Source: Aalborgiella sp040079635 (GTDB lineage: Bacteria > Pseudomonadota > Gammaproteobacteria > Burkholderiales > Burkholderiaceae_C). Taken from it: a stretch of DNA of 20,418 nucleotides. The notes below the pieces were generated by a model. That model did not search any database. It had not been told where the DNA came from and saw only the letters and a program-made list of their open reading frames with translations. The translations under genes were made by a program, and so were the position numbers. Where the stretch lies: the NCBI GenBank assembly GCA_040079635.1, contig JBEBJY010000050.1, positions 1-20,418 on the forward strand, read 5' to 3'. Within the stretch, counting starts at the first letter, position 1, and every line of letters starts with the position of its first letter. This document shows, piece by piece, positions 6,417-14,450 of the stretch.

Positions 6417-7325
6417 TCACAAAGATCCACTGGTTGACACGCCTTTTTGCAGCTCCTTGCGGCCAATATCTGACAACAATTTCGCCAGCGCAGCCGCTGG
6501 CTTTGTCAATGGTGCATCAGCACGCGTGTGAAGGCCTACCGTTAGCCCAGGCAAAGCTTCCGCAATCAGTATCTGCTGAACAGCCTGCGCCACCAGTGGC
6601 ATGTTCAGAAACGGGTGTTGCACGACCGCCAGCATGTCTGACTCGGCAATCAGTGTGAGCATGCCACTTATCGATTCGCACTCGATAATTCGCCTCGGCT
6701 CTGGGACGCCGAGCACATTTAGCATCCCATTTGCAACGCTGAGCTGCATGTTGCACAACCACACTTGATCTCCTAGGACCGAGGCAGATCGCGCCTTGAC
6801 CAACGGATGACCCCGGCGAGCAACCACAATCTGGTTGAGATGGGCGATTGGCTTGAAGCGAATGGCTGGGTCGTCAGGCGCGCCGGGTTGGCGCGGCGCT
6901 AAGGTCATGTCAAGACTTGCGTCACGCACCATCGGTCGCGTGGCATGGCCAAGGCCTTCCACCAGGCGCAGTTGGACGTCAGGAAACCTCTCTCGAAAGC
7001 GCAAAACCGCCTGCGGGACGATCTGCGATGCAAAGAATGGGCCAAATCCAAGCGCCACCCGCAGCTTGTCTCCCTGAGCCAGTTCCTCTTGAGCCTTCAC
7101 CAATTCGGAATATCCGGCGCGCACGCGCACATGAAAGGCTTGACCCAAAGGCGCGAGCGTGACGCCGGTACGCGTGCGCTTGAGCAACGACGCGCCAAGC
7201 TCTGCCTCCAGCGCACCCAAACTCTTGGTCAGACCAGGCTGAGACAACCCCAACTTTCGGGCTGCAGCAGAAATGCTGCCGAACTCGATCACCGCCAGGA
7301 AGTTACGAATCTGTTCAAGTTTCAT
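6417..7325 (-). CDS. LysR-family transcriptional regulator (divergent from Bug receptor)
   Basis: A 302-residue protein starting MKLEQIRNFLAV. The ATG at 7325 has GGAG 6 bases upstream; an in-frame ATG at 7349 has no such site. Residues 1-60 form the winged helix-turn-helix (ISAAARKLGLSQPGLTKSLGALEAELG). The rest is the two-lobe effector-binding domain, starting at LRVALGFGPFFASQIVPQAV. It is transcribed away from the Bug receptor gene at 7450, which it probably controls in response to the same small acid that the receptor binds. The effector is unknown. A possible autoregulatory T-N11-A site, ATAGCTCCAGGTTAT, lies over its own ribosome site at 7328-7342. Confidence 0.85.
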   Translation of the reverse strand: MKLEQIRNFLAVIEFGSISAAARKLGLSQPGLTKSLGALEAELGASLLKRTRTGVTLAPLGQAFHVRVRAGYSELVKAQEELAQGDKLRVALGFGPFFASQIVPQAVLRFRERFPDVQLRLVEGLGHATRPMVRDASLDMTLAPRQPGAPDDPAIRFKPIAHLNQIVVARRGHPLVKARSASVLGDQVWLCNMQLSVANGMLNVLGVPEPRRIIECESISGMLTLIAESDMLAVVQHPFLNMPLVAQAVQQILIAEALPGLTVGLHTRADAPLTKPAAALAKLLSDIGRKELQKGVSTSGSL

Positions 7326-7377
7326 CCATAGCTCCAGGTTATGGCCCATGTGTTCACGCCATCTTGCGTAAAGTGTT

Positions 7378-7415
7378 TTGCCGTGTCCTAATCGTCTTTA
7401 TATACATTTATTAGG
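7378..7415 (+). promoter_or_regulatory. candidate sigma-70 promoter and operator of Bug gene
   Basis: TTGCCG (7378-7383), a 17-base spacer and TATACA (7401-7406) make a reasonable promoter for the downstream receptor gene. An inverted repeat, CCTAAT (7387-7392) and ATTAGG (7410-7415), surrounds the -10 element and is a good candidate regulator site. Confidence 0.45.
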
Positions 7416-7449
7416 GTGCCTGAAGGTGCCACCACATAAAGGAATCGAC

Positions 7450-8421
7450 ATGAAAACCTCCATATTAACCCTTGCAAAGCATTTTGTGGCTACGGGATTG
7501 ATTGCGGGTGCATCCCTTGCATCTGCGCAAAGCTGGCCTGACAAGCCCATCAAACTCATTGTGCCGCTGCCACCCGGGGGACCAAGCGACATCGTCCTGC
7601 GTACCGCAATGGAGAAGATGCAACCGATACTGAAGCAAGCTTTGGTGCTTGAAAACAAGCCGGGCGCGAATGGAAACCTTGGATCAAGCGAAGTAGCGCG
7701 CGCAATGCCTGACGGCTATACATGGCTGTGGACGACTGACACGACCATCACCGTGAACCCGCATGTTTATGAAAAGATGTTGTTCGACGTCACTGCTTTG
7801 GAGCCCATTGTTCGTGCCATTGCATTCAGCCAGATTTTGGTGTGCAACCCCAGCCTAGGCGCAAAGACGCTGGCTGAACTGGTCCAAAAAGCAAAGGAGA
7901 AAGAGATTAGCTATGCGTCGGGCGGGGCGGGCTCTCCGGGGCATTTGACGACTGAGCTGTTTAAGGCGGCGGCTGGCATCCCCATGCTGCACGTCCCATA
8001 CAAAGGCCCGGCTCCAGCCATGCAAGACGTGATAGGCGGGCAAGTGGCATGCGGTTTCTTGGCAGGTCCAACCGTGCTGCCCCACGTCCGCGCCGGTCGC
8101 TTGACTGCTTTGGCAATTTCTGGCGCCCGCCGCTCGGCAGTATTGCCAGAGGTACCTACTGTGGCAGAGTCGGGCTACCCCGGTTTTGATGCAACTTTTT
8201 CGCTGGTGTTGTTTGCGCCAAAGGGCACGCCCGCCCCTGTACAGCAAAGCATGCAGTCAGCTATGGTTGCCGCGTTAAAGAGCGCAGATGTCGTGGAAAA
8301 ATTGCGCCTCAGTGACTTAGAAGTGATTGCAAGCACTCAGCCCGATGTAGCGCAGCGGTTGGCAGCAGATTCCAAAAAATGGGGTGAGGTCGCCAAACGA
8401 ATCAAACTCAAACTTGACTGA
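7450..8421 (+). CDS. Bug/TctC-family periplasmic solute-binding protein
   Basis: A 323-residue protein with a Sec signal peptide (KHFVATGLIAGASLASA, cleavage expected after residue 26 before QSWPDKP). The mature start PIKLIVPLPPGGPSDIVLR is the Bug family fingerprint. HVPYKGPAPAMQDVIGGQV and the closing segment AADSKKWGEVAKRIKLKLD are also typical. The ATG at 7450 was chosen because the signal peptide starts there and AAAGGA lies 7 bases upstream. Such receptors bind carboxylates or other small polar compounds and act as orphan receptors or with TctAB transporters; no TctAB genes are near. The ligand cannot be told from sequence. A divergent LysR gene probably controls it. Confidence 0.88.
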   Translation: MKTSILTLAKHFVATGLIAGASLASAQSWPDKPIKLIVPLPPGGPSDIVLRTAMEKMQPILKQALVLENKPGANGNLGSSEVARAMPDGYTWLWTTDTTITVNPHVYEKMLFDVTALEPIVRAIAFSQILVCNPSLGAKTLAELVQKAKEKEISYASGGAGSPGHLTTELFKAAAGIPMLHVPYKGPAPAMQDVIGGQVACGFLAGPTVLPHVRAGRLTALAISGARRSAVLPEVPTVAESGYPGFDATFSLVLFAPKGTPAPVQQSMQSAMVAALKSADVVEKLRLSDLEVIASTQPDVAQRLAADSKKWGEVAKRIKLKLD

Positions 8422-8480
8422 AATTTCCTAGGATCTTTGCAATAGATTCCAGTACCACTAAGCTAAGTTAAATCAACGAC

Positions 8481-8924
8481 TCAATGCGCCGTCTGCGCCT
8501 TACTCACCACGTCGTACCGGCTCAGTGCATAACCTCGGTCTTTGTAGTGCTTCCAGCGGGTTCTGGCGGCTTGTAGGTCGTCGGAATCTTGACCTACTAG
8601 CTCAATCAAACGCTCAAAACGCTCAAAACCAGCGGGTAAAACCGCACCAAGATTGAGCAACACTTGCGACTCTGCGCCGAAACTTGGTAGTTCTGCGCTT
8701 AAAACGATAGGCGAATGAGCGATGACTTCGGCGTTTGCATCTGCTAAACAATGTGGCAAAAACTCAGTAGCTGCCATCGCCCAGAGCTTGCTGCTGAGCG
8801 ATTTCAGTGCATCGATCTGCCCCAAAACCAGCACTTGAGCGGACTTTTTCTGCGTGGCGCGCAGGAGCCTACAGGCGTAGTCCAGCTTGTCTGGCGCGTT
8901 GACATGAAAGGCGATTTCGGTCAT
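8481..8924 (-). CDS. holC: DNA polymerase III chi subunit
   Basis: A 147-residue cytoplasmic protein. TEIAFHVNAPDKLDYACRLLRATQKKSAQVLVLG followed by LWAMAATEFLPHC and PIVLS is the pattern of HolC, in which chi links the clamp loader (through psi) to single-strand binding protein. The tail ARTRWKHYKDRGYALSRYDV is the common C-terminal motif. It begins 6 bases after the pepA stop, an arrangement (pepA-holC) found in many proteobacteria, which supports the call. The ribosome site would lie within the end of pepA and is weak. It converges on the Bug gene, with a 59-base gap in which no terminator was seen. Confidence 0.9.
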   Translation of the reverse strand: MTEIAFHVNAPDKLDYACRLLRATQKKSAQVLVLGQIDALKSLSSKLWAMAATEFLPHCLADANAEVIAHSPIVLSAELPSFGAESQVLLNLGAVLPAGFERFERLIELVGQDSDDLQAARTRWKHYKDRGYALSRYDVVSKAQTAH

Positions 8925-8930
8925 GCAGAG

Positions 8931-10505
8931 TTATGCTTTGACTGTGGTTTTTGCGCTTTTAGCAGGTTTTTTTACTATCTTTTTAATAGCTGTTGAGGCA
9001 ATGGATACGCCGGCTATAGCATTATTTGACTCCAAATTTAGCAAATAATTTAATAGCAAGAGCACAGGACGACCTGTGGAGCCTTTGACCGCCCCACTCT
9101 TCCACGCCGTGCCCGCAATATCCAAATGCGCCCACGGGTAGCTGGCGGTGAATTTTTGCAAAAACTTGGCAGCGGTGACCGAGCCTGCGGCGCGGCCGGC
9201 AACGTTGGCCATGTCGGCAAAGTTGGATTTCAAGCCTTCGCCATATTCTTCGTCCAAAGGCATGCGCCAGCAAGGGTCGCCACTCGTTTCACCGGCTTTG
9301 AGCAAGGCGTTGGCCAAATCGTCGTTGGCGCTGAACAAACCACTGCGCACCGCGCCCAAGGCGATGACGCAAGCACCGGTCAAAGTGGCGATGTCGATAA
9401 CGGCGGCGGGTTTGAAGCGCTCGGCGTAAGTCAGCGCGTCGCACAGCACCAAGCGGCCTTCGGCGTCGGTGTTGAGGTTTTCAATGGTTTGGCCGCTCAT
9501 GCTGGTGACCACATCGCCCGGTTTCACGGCTTTGCCGCTGGGCATGTTTTCACAGGCGGGAATCAAGCCGACCACGTTGATTTTGGGCTGAATGCCCGCC
9601 AAAGCGCGAAACGTGCCCAACACGCTGGCTGCGCCGCACATGTCAAACTTCATTTCATCCATCTCTGGCGCCGGTTTGAGCGATATGCCGCCGGTGTCAA
9701 AGGTGATGCCTTTGCCGACCAAAACCGTAGGCGCAACCGTTTTGGCAGCGCCGTTGTATTTCAAAACGATGAAGCGAAGCGGCTGATCTGAGCCCTGCGC
9801 GACGGATATGAACGAGCCCATGCCCAGCTTGGTCACTTCTTTGAGCCCCAACACATCAACGCTGATGTTTTTGTATTTAGACAAGCTCTTCGCCGCTTTA
9901 CCCAACAACTCAGGCGTGGCATGGTTGGCGGGGCGATTTCCCCACTCTTTGGCGAACTCAATACCGGTCATAGCCGGCGTGATATATGCCTGAGTAGCTA
10001 TTAAATCAGTAGCGCTCAAAGCATCTTTATCAACCGCTACAGTGATGCTGGTGAGCTTGCGAGGCTCGACTTTGGTTTTGGTACTGGTGTAGACGTAGCT
10101 GGCGTCTGCCGCGCAAAGCAAAGCTGCTTTTGCACCCTCTTGGCTGACCTTCGGTAATTCGCTCAGGCAAATCACCACTTTTTTTGCTGATGTAGATTTG
10201 ATGCTTGCAACTGCCGCCGTCACTGCAGTTTTGATGCTTTTGACCGAGCCATCACCCGCACCGACCAGCACCGTGCGCGTGGCTGCTGTGTGACTGGAGC
10301 GGTAGATTTGCAGTAATTTGCCAGTTTTGGTCTCAAAATCGCCGTCCTTAAGAGCTTGGGAGATCGTATCAGTCAAGTTTTCAGCCGTTTTTGGCGCCGA
10401 TTTACCCTTGGCTGCACTAAACGACTCAGGAACCAGCACAATCAAGGCGTCGCAGGCGGTTTTGTTGGTTTGCGTTAAATCTTGAGCAATGAGTTTCAAT
10501 TCCAT
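8931..10505 (-). CDS. pepA: leucyl aminopeptidase (M17) with repeat-derived C-terminal extension
   Basis: A 524-residue cytosolic metallo-aminopeptidase releasing N-terminal residues from peptides. The ATG at 10505 has AAAGGA upstream; the frame is open further up but without family sequence. The metal and catalytic residues are all present: Lys265 and Asp270 (VGKGITFDTGG), Lys277, Asp288, and Asp347, Glu349 and Arg351 in the family signature NTDAEGRL. Each lies five residues before its E. coli PepA counterpart (from memory). The core ends as usual at GRPVLLLLNYLLN (478-490). About 26 extra residues follow; residues 497-512 are coded by repeat copy C, then a Lys/Ala-rich tail. Residues 163-178, next to the linker between the two domains, coincide with diverged repeat copy E. 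It is divergent from lptF. Confidence 0.93.
   Translation of the reverse strand: MELKLIAQDLTQTNKTACDALIVLVPESFSAAKGKSAPKTAENLTDTISQALKDGDFETKTGKLLQIYRSSHTAATRTVLVGAGDGSVKSIKTAVTAAVASIKSTSAKKVVICLSELPKVSQEGAKAALLCAADASYVYTSTKTKVEPRKLTSITVAVDKDALSATDLIATQAYITPAMTGIEFAKEWGNRPANHATPELLGKAAKSLSKYKNISVDVLGLKEVTKLGMGSFISVAQGSDQPLRFIVLKYNGAAKTVAPTVLVGKGITFDTGGISLKPAPEMDEMKFDMCGAASVLGTFRALAGIQPKINVVGLIPACENMPSGKAVKPGDVVTSMSGQTIENLNTDAEGRLVLCDALTYAERFKPAAVIDIATLTGACVIALGAVRSGLFSANDDLANALLKAGETSGDPCWRMPLDEEYGEGLKSNFADMANVAGRAAGSVTAAKFLQKFTASYPWAHLDIAGTAWKSGAVKGSTGRPVLLLLNYLLNLESNNAIAGVSIASTAIKKIVKKPAKSAKTTVKA
8970..9016 (-). repeat. 47-bp dispersed repeat, copy C, inside pepA
   Basis: On the minus strand it begins TAGCCGGCGTATCCATTGCC and continues GCTATTAAAAAGATAGT. 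It is in frame in pepA and codes residues 497-512, IAGVSIASTAIKKIVK, directly at the point where the protein exceeds the family length. Confidence 0.85.
9971..10017 (+). repeat. diverged 47-bp repeat, copy E, inside pepA
   Basis: The plus strand reads TAGCCGGCGT, then five matches in ten, then TGCCTGAGTAGCTATTAAA at the same positions as in copies A to D, and a GCTA/TAGC hairpin. About 30 of 43 informative positions agree. It is antisense to pepA and codes residues 163-178. Confidence 0.55.
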
Positions 10506-10532
10506 CTTGATCTTTTCCTTTGGTTTCCGTTT

Positions 10533-10567
10533 TAGTTTCAAGCGCCTAGTTTCAGCAGTATAGTTTC
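10533..10567. repeat. three TAGTTTC repeats with 14-bp period in pepA-lptF promoter region
   Basis: TAGTTTC occurs at 10533-10539, 10547-10553 and 10561-10567, exactly 14 bases apart, within the 76-base gap between divergent pepA and lptF. A pepA -10 candidate TATACT (minus, 10561-10556) and an lptF -10 candidate TAAAAT (10569-10574) lie beside them. Confidence 0.7.
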
Positions 10568-10581
10568 GTAAAATAGCCCTA

Positions 10582-11817
10582 ATGTTATTCCATTCTTCAG
10601 TTCGCAAAGAATTAAGCCGCACATTTGGCGCATCGCTGGTGGTATTAATCACCGTGGTCATGACCATGATGCTGATTCGCGTGCTGTTTTTAGCCAACCG
10701 TGGCCGCGTCAACCCCACGGATGTGCTGCTCATCATGGGCTATTTCGTGCTGGGACACTTGCCAACGATTTTGACGTTGTGCCTATTTATCGCCATTGTG
10801 GTGGCGCTGTCACGCATGCACAGCGACAGCGAAATGGTGATTTGGAACGCCAGCGGGCGTGGTTTGACAGGTTTTATCAGCCCACTGGTGGGTTTTGCAT
10901 GGCCTATTTGCGTGGCCATTGCCGTTTTGGCGTTGTTTGTGTGGCCTTGGTCGAACGAGCAAGCGCAAAACATGCGCACCAAATTTGAGCAGCGCAGTGA
11001 CCTAGACCGCATCACGCCAGGTACGTTTCAAGAATCGGCCAATGGCAGCCGGGTGTTTTTTATTGACAAAGAAGATGAAAAGCAAAGCGATACTAAGAAC
11101 AGCAAATCTGCAACTGGTAAGGAAAATGCAAAGAAAAACAAAGATGGCTTGAAACTAGATGGCAACGACAAGTTGTCAAAGGAAGTCGAAAAATTCGCCA
11201 ACAGTCGCAGCAATATCTTCATATCCACCGTATCAAACGGCAAAGAATCAGTCACCACAGCCAGTGCTGGCCGCATTGAAAGCCGAGATGGCAGCCAATA
11301 TTTGCTGCTGAATAATGGACAGCGCTCCGAGATTGACAGCAAAACGGGGCAAATCAAAGTCAGCGAGTTTGAGGAATACGGCAATTTGATCAAAAGCGCC
11401 AAGCTCACACCGTTTGAAGGCGGCCCCAGCAAAGCGATGTCTAGCTATGCCCTGCTGGCGAATCGAACGAACGGCAATATGGGTGAACTGGCCTGGCGAC
11501 TGGGTTTGGCATTTGCTGCGGTGAATTTTATTATTTTGGGCGCTGCCATTGCCAACGGCAACCCGCGCGCTGGTCGAGGCGCTAGTTTTGTGTTCGCTCT
11601 GATGGCGTTTATGTTTTATTACAACTTGATCAACCTCAGCCAAAGTTGGATTGCCAGCGGGCAGTTCAGATTTACAGCTTTGATATTGGCGATGCATGGT
11701 GGGATATTCATCGTCAGCGCGCTTTGGTTGGCAAAGCGGCATAACAACTGGTCATTCTTGGCTGCTTTGAAGCATCGCAAAACCTCAAAGGCATCAACAT
11801 TGAAAGCAGCCACATGA
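10582..11817 (+). CDS. lptF: LPS export ABC transporter permease LptF
   Basis: A 411-residue inner-membrane protein. The start MLFHSSVRKELSRTFGASLV is the canonical LptF N terminus. TM segments lie near 16-36, 55-76, 102-122 and again from about 305 onward (three helices), with a periplasmic beta-jellyroll between. With LptG and LptB2 it extracts lipopolysaccharide from the inner membrane and passes it to LptC. Residues about 163-208, in the jellyroll, are a Lys/Asp/Asn/Ser-rich low-complexity insertion not expected in the family. No Shine-Dalgarno sequence precedes the ATG, and a TAAAAT box ends 7 bases before it, so a leaderless transcript is possible. The stop overlaps the lptG start (ATGA). 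Confidence 0.92.
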   Translation: MLFHSSVRKELSRTFGASLVVLITVVMTMMLIRVLFLANRGRVNPTDVLLIMGYFVLGHLPTILTLCLFIAIVVALSRMHSDSEMVIWNASGRGLTGFISPLVGFAWPICVAIAVLALFVWPWSNEQAQNMRTKFEQRSDLDRITPGTFQESANGSRVFFIDKEDEKQSDTKNSKSATGKENAKKNKDGLKLDGNDKLSKEVEKFANSRSNIFISTVSNGKESVTTASAGRIESRDGSQYLLLNNGQRSEIDSKTGQIKVSEFEEYGNLIKSAKLTPFEGGPSKAMSSYALLANRTNGNMGELAWRLGLAFAAVNFIILGAAIANGNPRAGRGASFVFALMAFMFYYNLINLSQSWIASGQFRFTALILAMHGGIFIVSALWLAKRHNNWSFLAALKHRKTSKASTLKAAT

Positions 11818-12968
11818 AAACCATTCGGCAACTGCTTTACAAAGAGACTTTTATCTCCATCGCCTTTGTGGCCATGGGTTTTTTGGCTTTGTTTTTCTTT
11901 TTTGACTTGGTTGATGAGCTGACGCACATTGGTAAATCATTTGCCGGCGGCACTTTTGGTTCTTATCAGATACAGCACGCTTTGCTATATGTCGCGCTGT
12001 TGATTCCTAACCATTTGTATGAACTGCTGCCGATTGCCGTGCTGATTGGCGGCGTGTTTGTCATGGCGCGATTTGCGCACAGCTCAGAGTTCACCATTCT
12101 GCGAACCAGCGGCTTAGGCCCCGGGCTGGCATTGAAATTGATGCTGATATTAGGCGCAGCTTTGGTTGCCATCACCTTTGTGATTGGTGACTATGTAGCA
12201 CCTTTGGCTGATAAAACAGCGCAGCTACTCAAAGCGCGGTATTTAGGACAAATATCAATCGGGCAAACGGGCGCTTGGCTGAAAGAGAAAAAAGGCAATA
12301 AATCGTATGCCGTCAACGTGTCTGCCATGTCGGCAAATGCGGATATGCTGAATGTGCGGGTGTTTGAGTTTGATGCGGCTGGCTCGATTCTTTCCACAAC
12401 CCACGCCAAAGAAGCTATCTTTGAAAATGACAAGAGTTGGACGCTTAAAAATGTACGCAGAAGCGACTATGCAATTGATGGAACGACGAGCAGCACGACT
12501 AAAAGCGGGACAGTCAAAAGCAAGCCAGCCTCCATCAAACAATCTCAACTAGAAACCTATCGCTGGCCGACTGAACTGAACGCAGACATGGTGACAGTGG
12601 CGCTACTCAAACCAGATCGCATGGGCACGCTTGATTTGTACCAATACATTCGTCATTTGGATGCCAATAAACAAATCGCGCAGCTGTACGAAATTCAATT
12701 TTGGAAAAAGGTGTTTTACCCACTCAGTTGCATTGTGATGCTGGTGCTGGCGTTGCCTTTTGCGTATTTACACTTTCGCTCTGGCGGTATCACCGCTTAT
12801 GTGTTTGGTGGTGTGATGGTGGGTATCAGCTTTTTTGTGCTGAACAATATTTTTGATTATTTTGGCAATTTGCTGGCTTGGAACCCACTATTTACGGCCG
12901 CTGCGCCCAGTATGGTGTACTTGATGCTGTCTTTGGTCGCTTTCAGTGTTTTGGTCTTTAAACGATAA
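11814..12968 (+). CDS. lptG: LPS export ABC transporter permease LptG
   Basis: A 384-residue partner of LptF. The N terminus MKTIRQLLYKETFISIAFV is followed by the first helix (FLALFFFFDLVDEL). HALLYVALLIPNHLYELLPIAVLIGGVF is the conserved second-helix region and SSEFTILRTSGL the coupling helix for LptB. The periplasmic jellyroll runs about 140-275, with a short Ser/Thr/Lys-rich stretch near 224-245. Three helices close the protein, including PLSCIVMLVLALPFAYLHFRSG. The ATG overlaps the lptF stop codon, indicating coupling. It forms the LptFG channel for lipopolysaccharide. Confidence 0.93.
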   Translation: MKTIRQLLYKETFISIAFVAMGFLALFFFFDLVDELTHIGKSFAGGTFGSYQIQHALLYVALLIPNHLYELLPIAVLIGGVFVMARFAHSSEFTILRTSGLGPGLALKLMLILGAALVAITFVIGDYVAPLADKTAQLLKARYLGQISIGQTGAWLKEKKGNKSYAVNVSAMSANADMLNVRVFEFDAAGSILSTTHAKEAIFENDKSWTLKNVRRSDYAIDGTTSSTTKSGTVKSKPASIKQSQLETYRWPTELNADMVTVALLKPDRMGTLDLYQYIRHLDANKQIAQLYEIQFWKKVFYPLSCIVMLVLALPFAYLHFRSGGITAYVFGGVMVGISFFVLNNIFDYFGNLLAWNPLFTAAAPSMVYLMLSLVAFSVLVFKR

Positions 12969-12976
12969 CTTCAACG

Positions 12977-13375
12977 ATGACGAACGTGACATTAACTACA
13001 AAATCACACACAAAAACCGCCATCATTCTTTTCGGCCATGGCTCTCGTGATGCTTTGTGGCATTTGCCGATTCAGGCCGTGGCTGAACGTATTCGAATCA
13101 CATCGCCAAATACAACGGTGACTTGCGCCTATTTAGAGCTAACTGAGCCGTCTTTGCCAGATGCTACAGCCGGCTTGATAGACACGGGTGTTTCCGACAT
13201 CACTATCTTGCCCATGTTTTTAGGGGTTGGGCGGCATGCGCGCGAAGACTTACCAGCGCTCATCGCTGAGTTGAAGCAAAATCACCCTAGCACGACGTTT
13301 CTAGTGCAACCCGCTGTGGGTGAAAACCCAGCCGTGCTTGATTTGTTGGCTGACATTGCCCTTTCTTCACGTTAA
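12977..13375 (+). CDS. cbiX: short CbiX/SirB-type sirohydrochlorin chelatase
   Basis: A 132-residue single-domain chelatase (CbiX-short class). TAIILFGHGSRD carries the catalytic-type histidine His21, and LPMFLGVGRHAREDLP carries the second, His87; both are the metal-inserting residues of the family. It inserts cobalt or ferrous iron into sirohydrochlorin. With cysB next to it, a role in siroheme for sulfite (and possibly nitrite) reductase is the likely one, though cobalamin synthesis cannot be ruled out. It starts 8 bases after lptG with no clear ribosome site, so it is probably read with lptFG. Confidence 0.85.
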   Translation: MTNVTLTTKSHTKTAIILFGHGSRDALWHLPIQAVAERIRITSPNTTVTCAYLELTEPSLPDATAGLIDTGVSDITILPMFLGVGRHAREDLPALIAELKQNHPSTTFLVQPAVGENPAVLDLLADIALSSR

Positions 13376-13468
13376 GTTTGATGCATTTTTGCTTATAACT
13401 GTACGTTGTATGCACTAAATCTCACATTGATAATGCATAATGAATCCATCCTTTAGCTGGAATTCAAT

Positions 13469-14434
13469 ATGAACTTACATCAATTTCGTTTCGTTCAAGA
13501 AGCCGTTAGACGCAACTTGAACCTCACAGAAGCGGCAAAATCTTTGCACACGTCGCAACCTGGCGTGTCAAAAGCGATTATTGAGCTAGAAGAAGAATTA
13601 GGCGTTGAAATCTTCGCGCGACATGGCAAACGCTTGAAACGTGTCACTGAGCCAGGCCAGCATGTGCTTAAAAGTATTGATTTGATCATGCGCGAACTGG
13701 GCAACCTGAAGCGCATTGGTGAGCAATTCAGCGCAGAAGACAGCGGCACGCTGTCAATCGCCACCACGCACACACAAGCGCGCTATGTGCTCCCGGTGCC
13801 GATTGCCAAGCTGCGCGAGGCTTACCCTAAAGTCAATATCAGTTTGCACCAAGGCTCGCCTGATCAAGTTGCAAAAATGCTGATTGACGAAGTGGCTGAA
13901 ATCGGTATCGCAACCGAGTCGCTGGCGCATGACGACCAGCTCGTCACGCTGCCCTGCTACGAATGGCAGCATGTTTTGGTGATGCCGATTGACCATCCTC
14001 TGGCAAAAACTAAAAACCTCAGCTTAGAGGACTTGGCCAAGGAATCACTGATTACTTACCACCCTTCCTTCACAGGACGCACCAAAATTGACCAAGCGTT
14101 TGCACTCAAAAAGCTGCAGCCGCGCATTGCCCTAGAAGCGATTGATTCTGACGTGATCAAAACTTACGTCCGTACCGGTTTGGGCATAGGTATCGTGGCG
14201 GAAATGGCCGTCAACCGTGGTGAAGGCGCGGGTATGGGACAAGACTCGAACCAAGATTTAGCCGTTATTCCTGTGGGGCATTTGTTTGGTCACAACGTGG
14301 CTCGCGTCGCCTTTAAACGCAGCGCCTATCTGCGTAATTTTGTTTATAAATTTGCCGAGTTGCTCAGCGACCGCCTCAGTCGAGACTTGATTATTCAAGC
14401 CATGGCGGGCAATGGTGAAGATTTTTCAATGTAA
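13469..14434 (+). CDS. cysB: CysB-family LysR regulator of sulfur assimilation
   Basis: A 321-residue LysR-type regulator starting MNLHQFRFVQEAVRRNLNLT, the standard CysB N terminus. The helix-turn-helix is EAAKSLHTSQPGVSKAIIELEEELG. The effector domain has TTHTQARYVLP, the loop that binds sulfate or acetylserine in CysB, and NISLHQGSPDQVA. A short Gly-rich insertion (RGEGAGMGQDSNQD, about 248-261) precedes LAVIPVGHLFG. It would activate sulfate uptake and reduction genes under sulfur limitation. A 93-base gap from cbiX contains three ATGCA-type motifs (near 13382, 13413, 13434) that may belong to its promoter. Both the chelatase before it and the methionine aminotransferase after it fit a sulfur role. 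Confidence 0.9.
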   Translation: MNLHQFRFVQEAVRRNLNLTEAAKSLHTSQPGVSKAIIELEEELGVEIFARHGKRLKRVTEPGQHVLKSIDLIMRELGNLKRIGEQFSAEDSGTLSIATTHTQARYVLPVPIAKLREAYPKVNISLHQGSPDQVAKMLIDEVAEIGIATESLAHDDQLVTLPCYEWQHVLVMPIDHPLAKTKNLSLEDLAKESLITYHPSFTGRTKIDQAFALKKLQPRIALEAIDSDVIKTYVRTGLGIGIVAEMAVNRGEGAGMGQDSNQDLAVIPVGHLFGHNVARVAFKRSAYLRNFVYKFAELLSDRLSRDLIIQAMAGNGEDFSM

Positions 14435-14450
14435 TCTCAACGCAAAATTG

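Noticed and set aside
9126..9791. 221-codon open frame on the plus strand
   Set aside because: Antisense to pepA, with no ribosome site and Gly/His/Phe-rich low-information translation.
10506..10736. 77-codon upstream extension of the pepA frame
   Set aside because: It would overlap the start of divergent lptF, lacks family sequence, and the ATG at 10505 has a good AAAGGA ribosome site.
13160..13185. CTACAGCCGGCTTGATAG in cbiX as a further 47-bp repeat copy
   Set aside because: Only the short GCCGGC core agrees; the TTTATTGCC and hairpin parts are absent.
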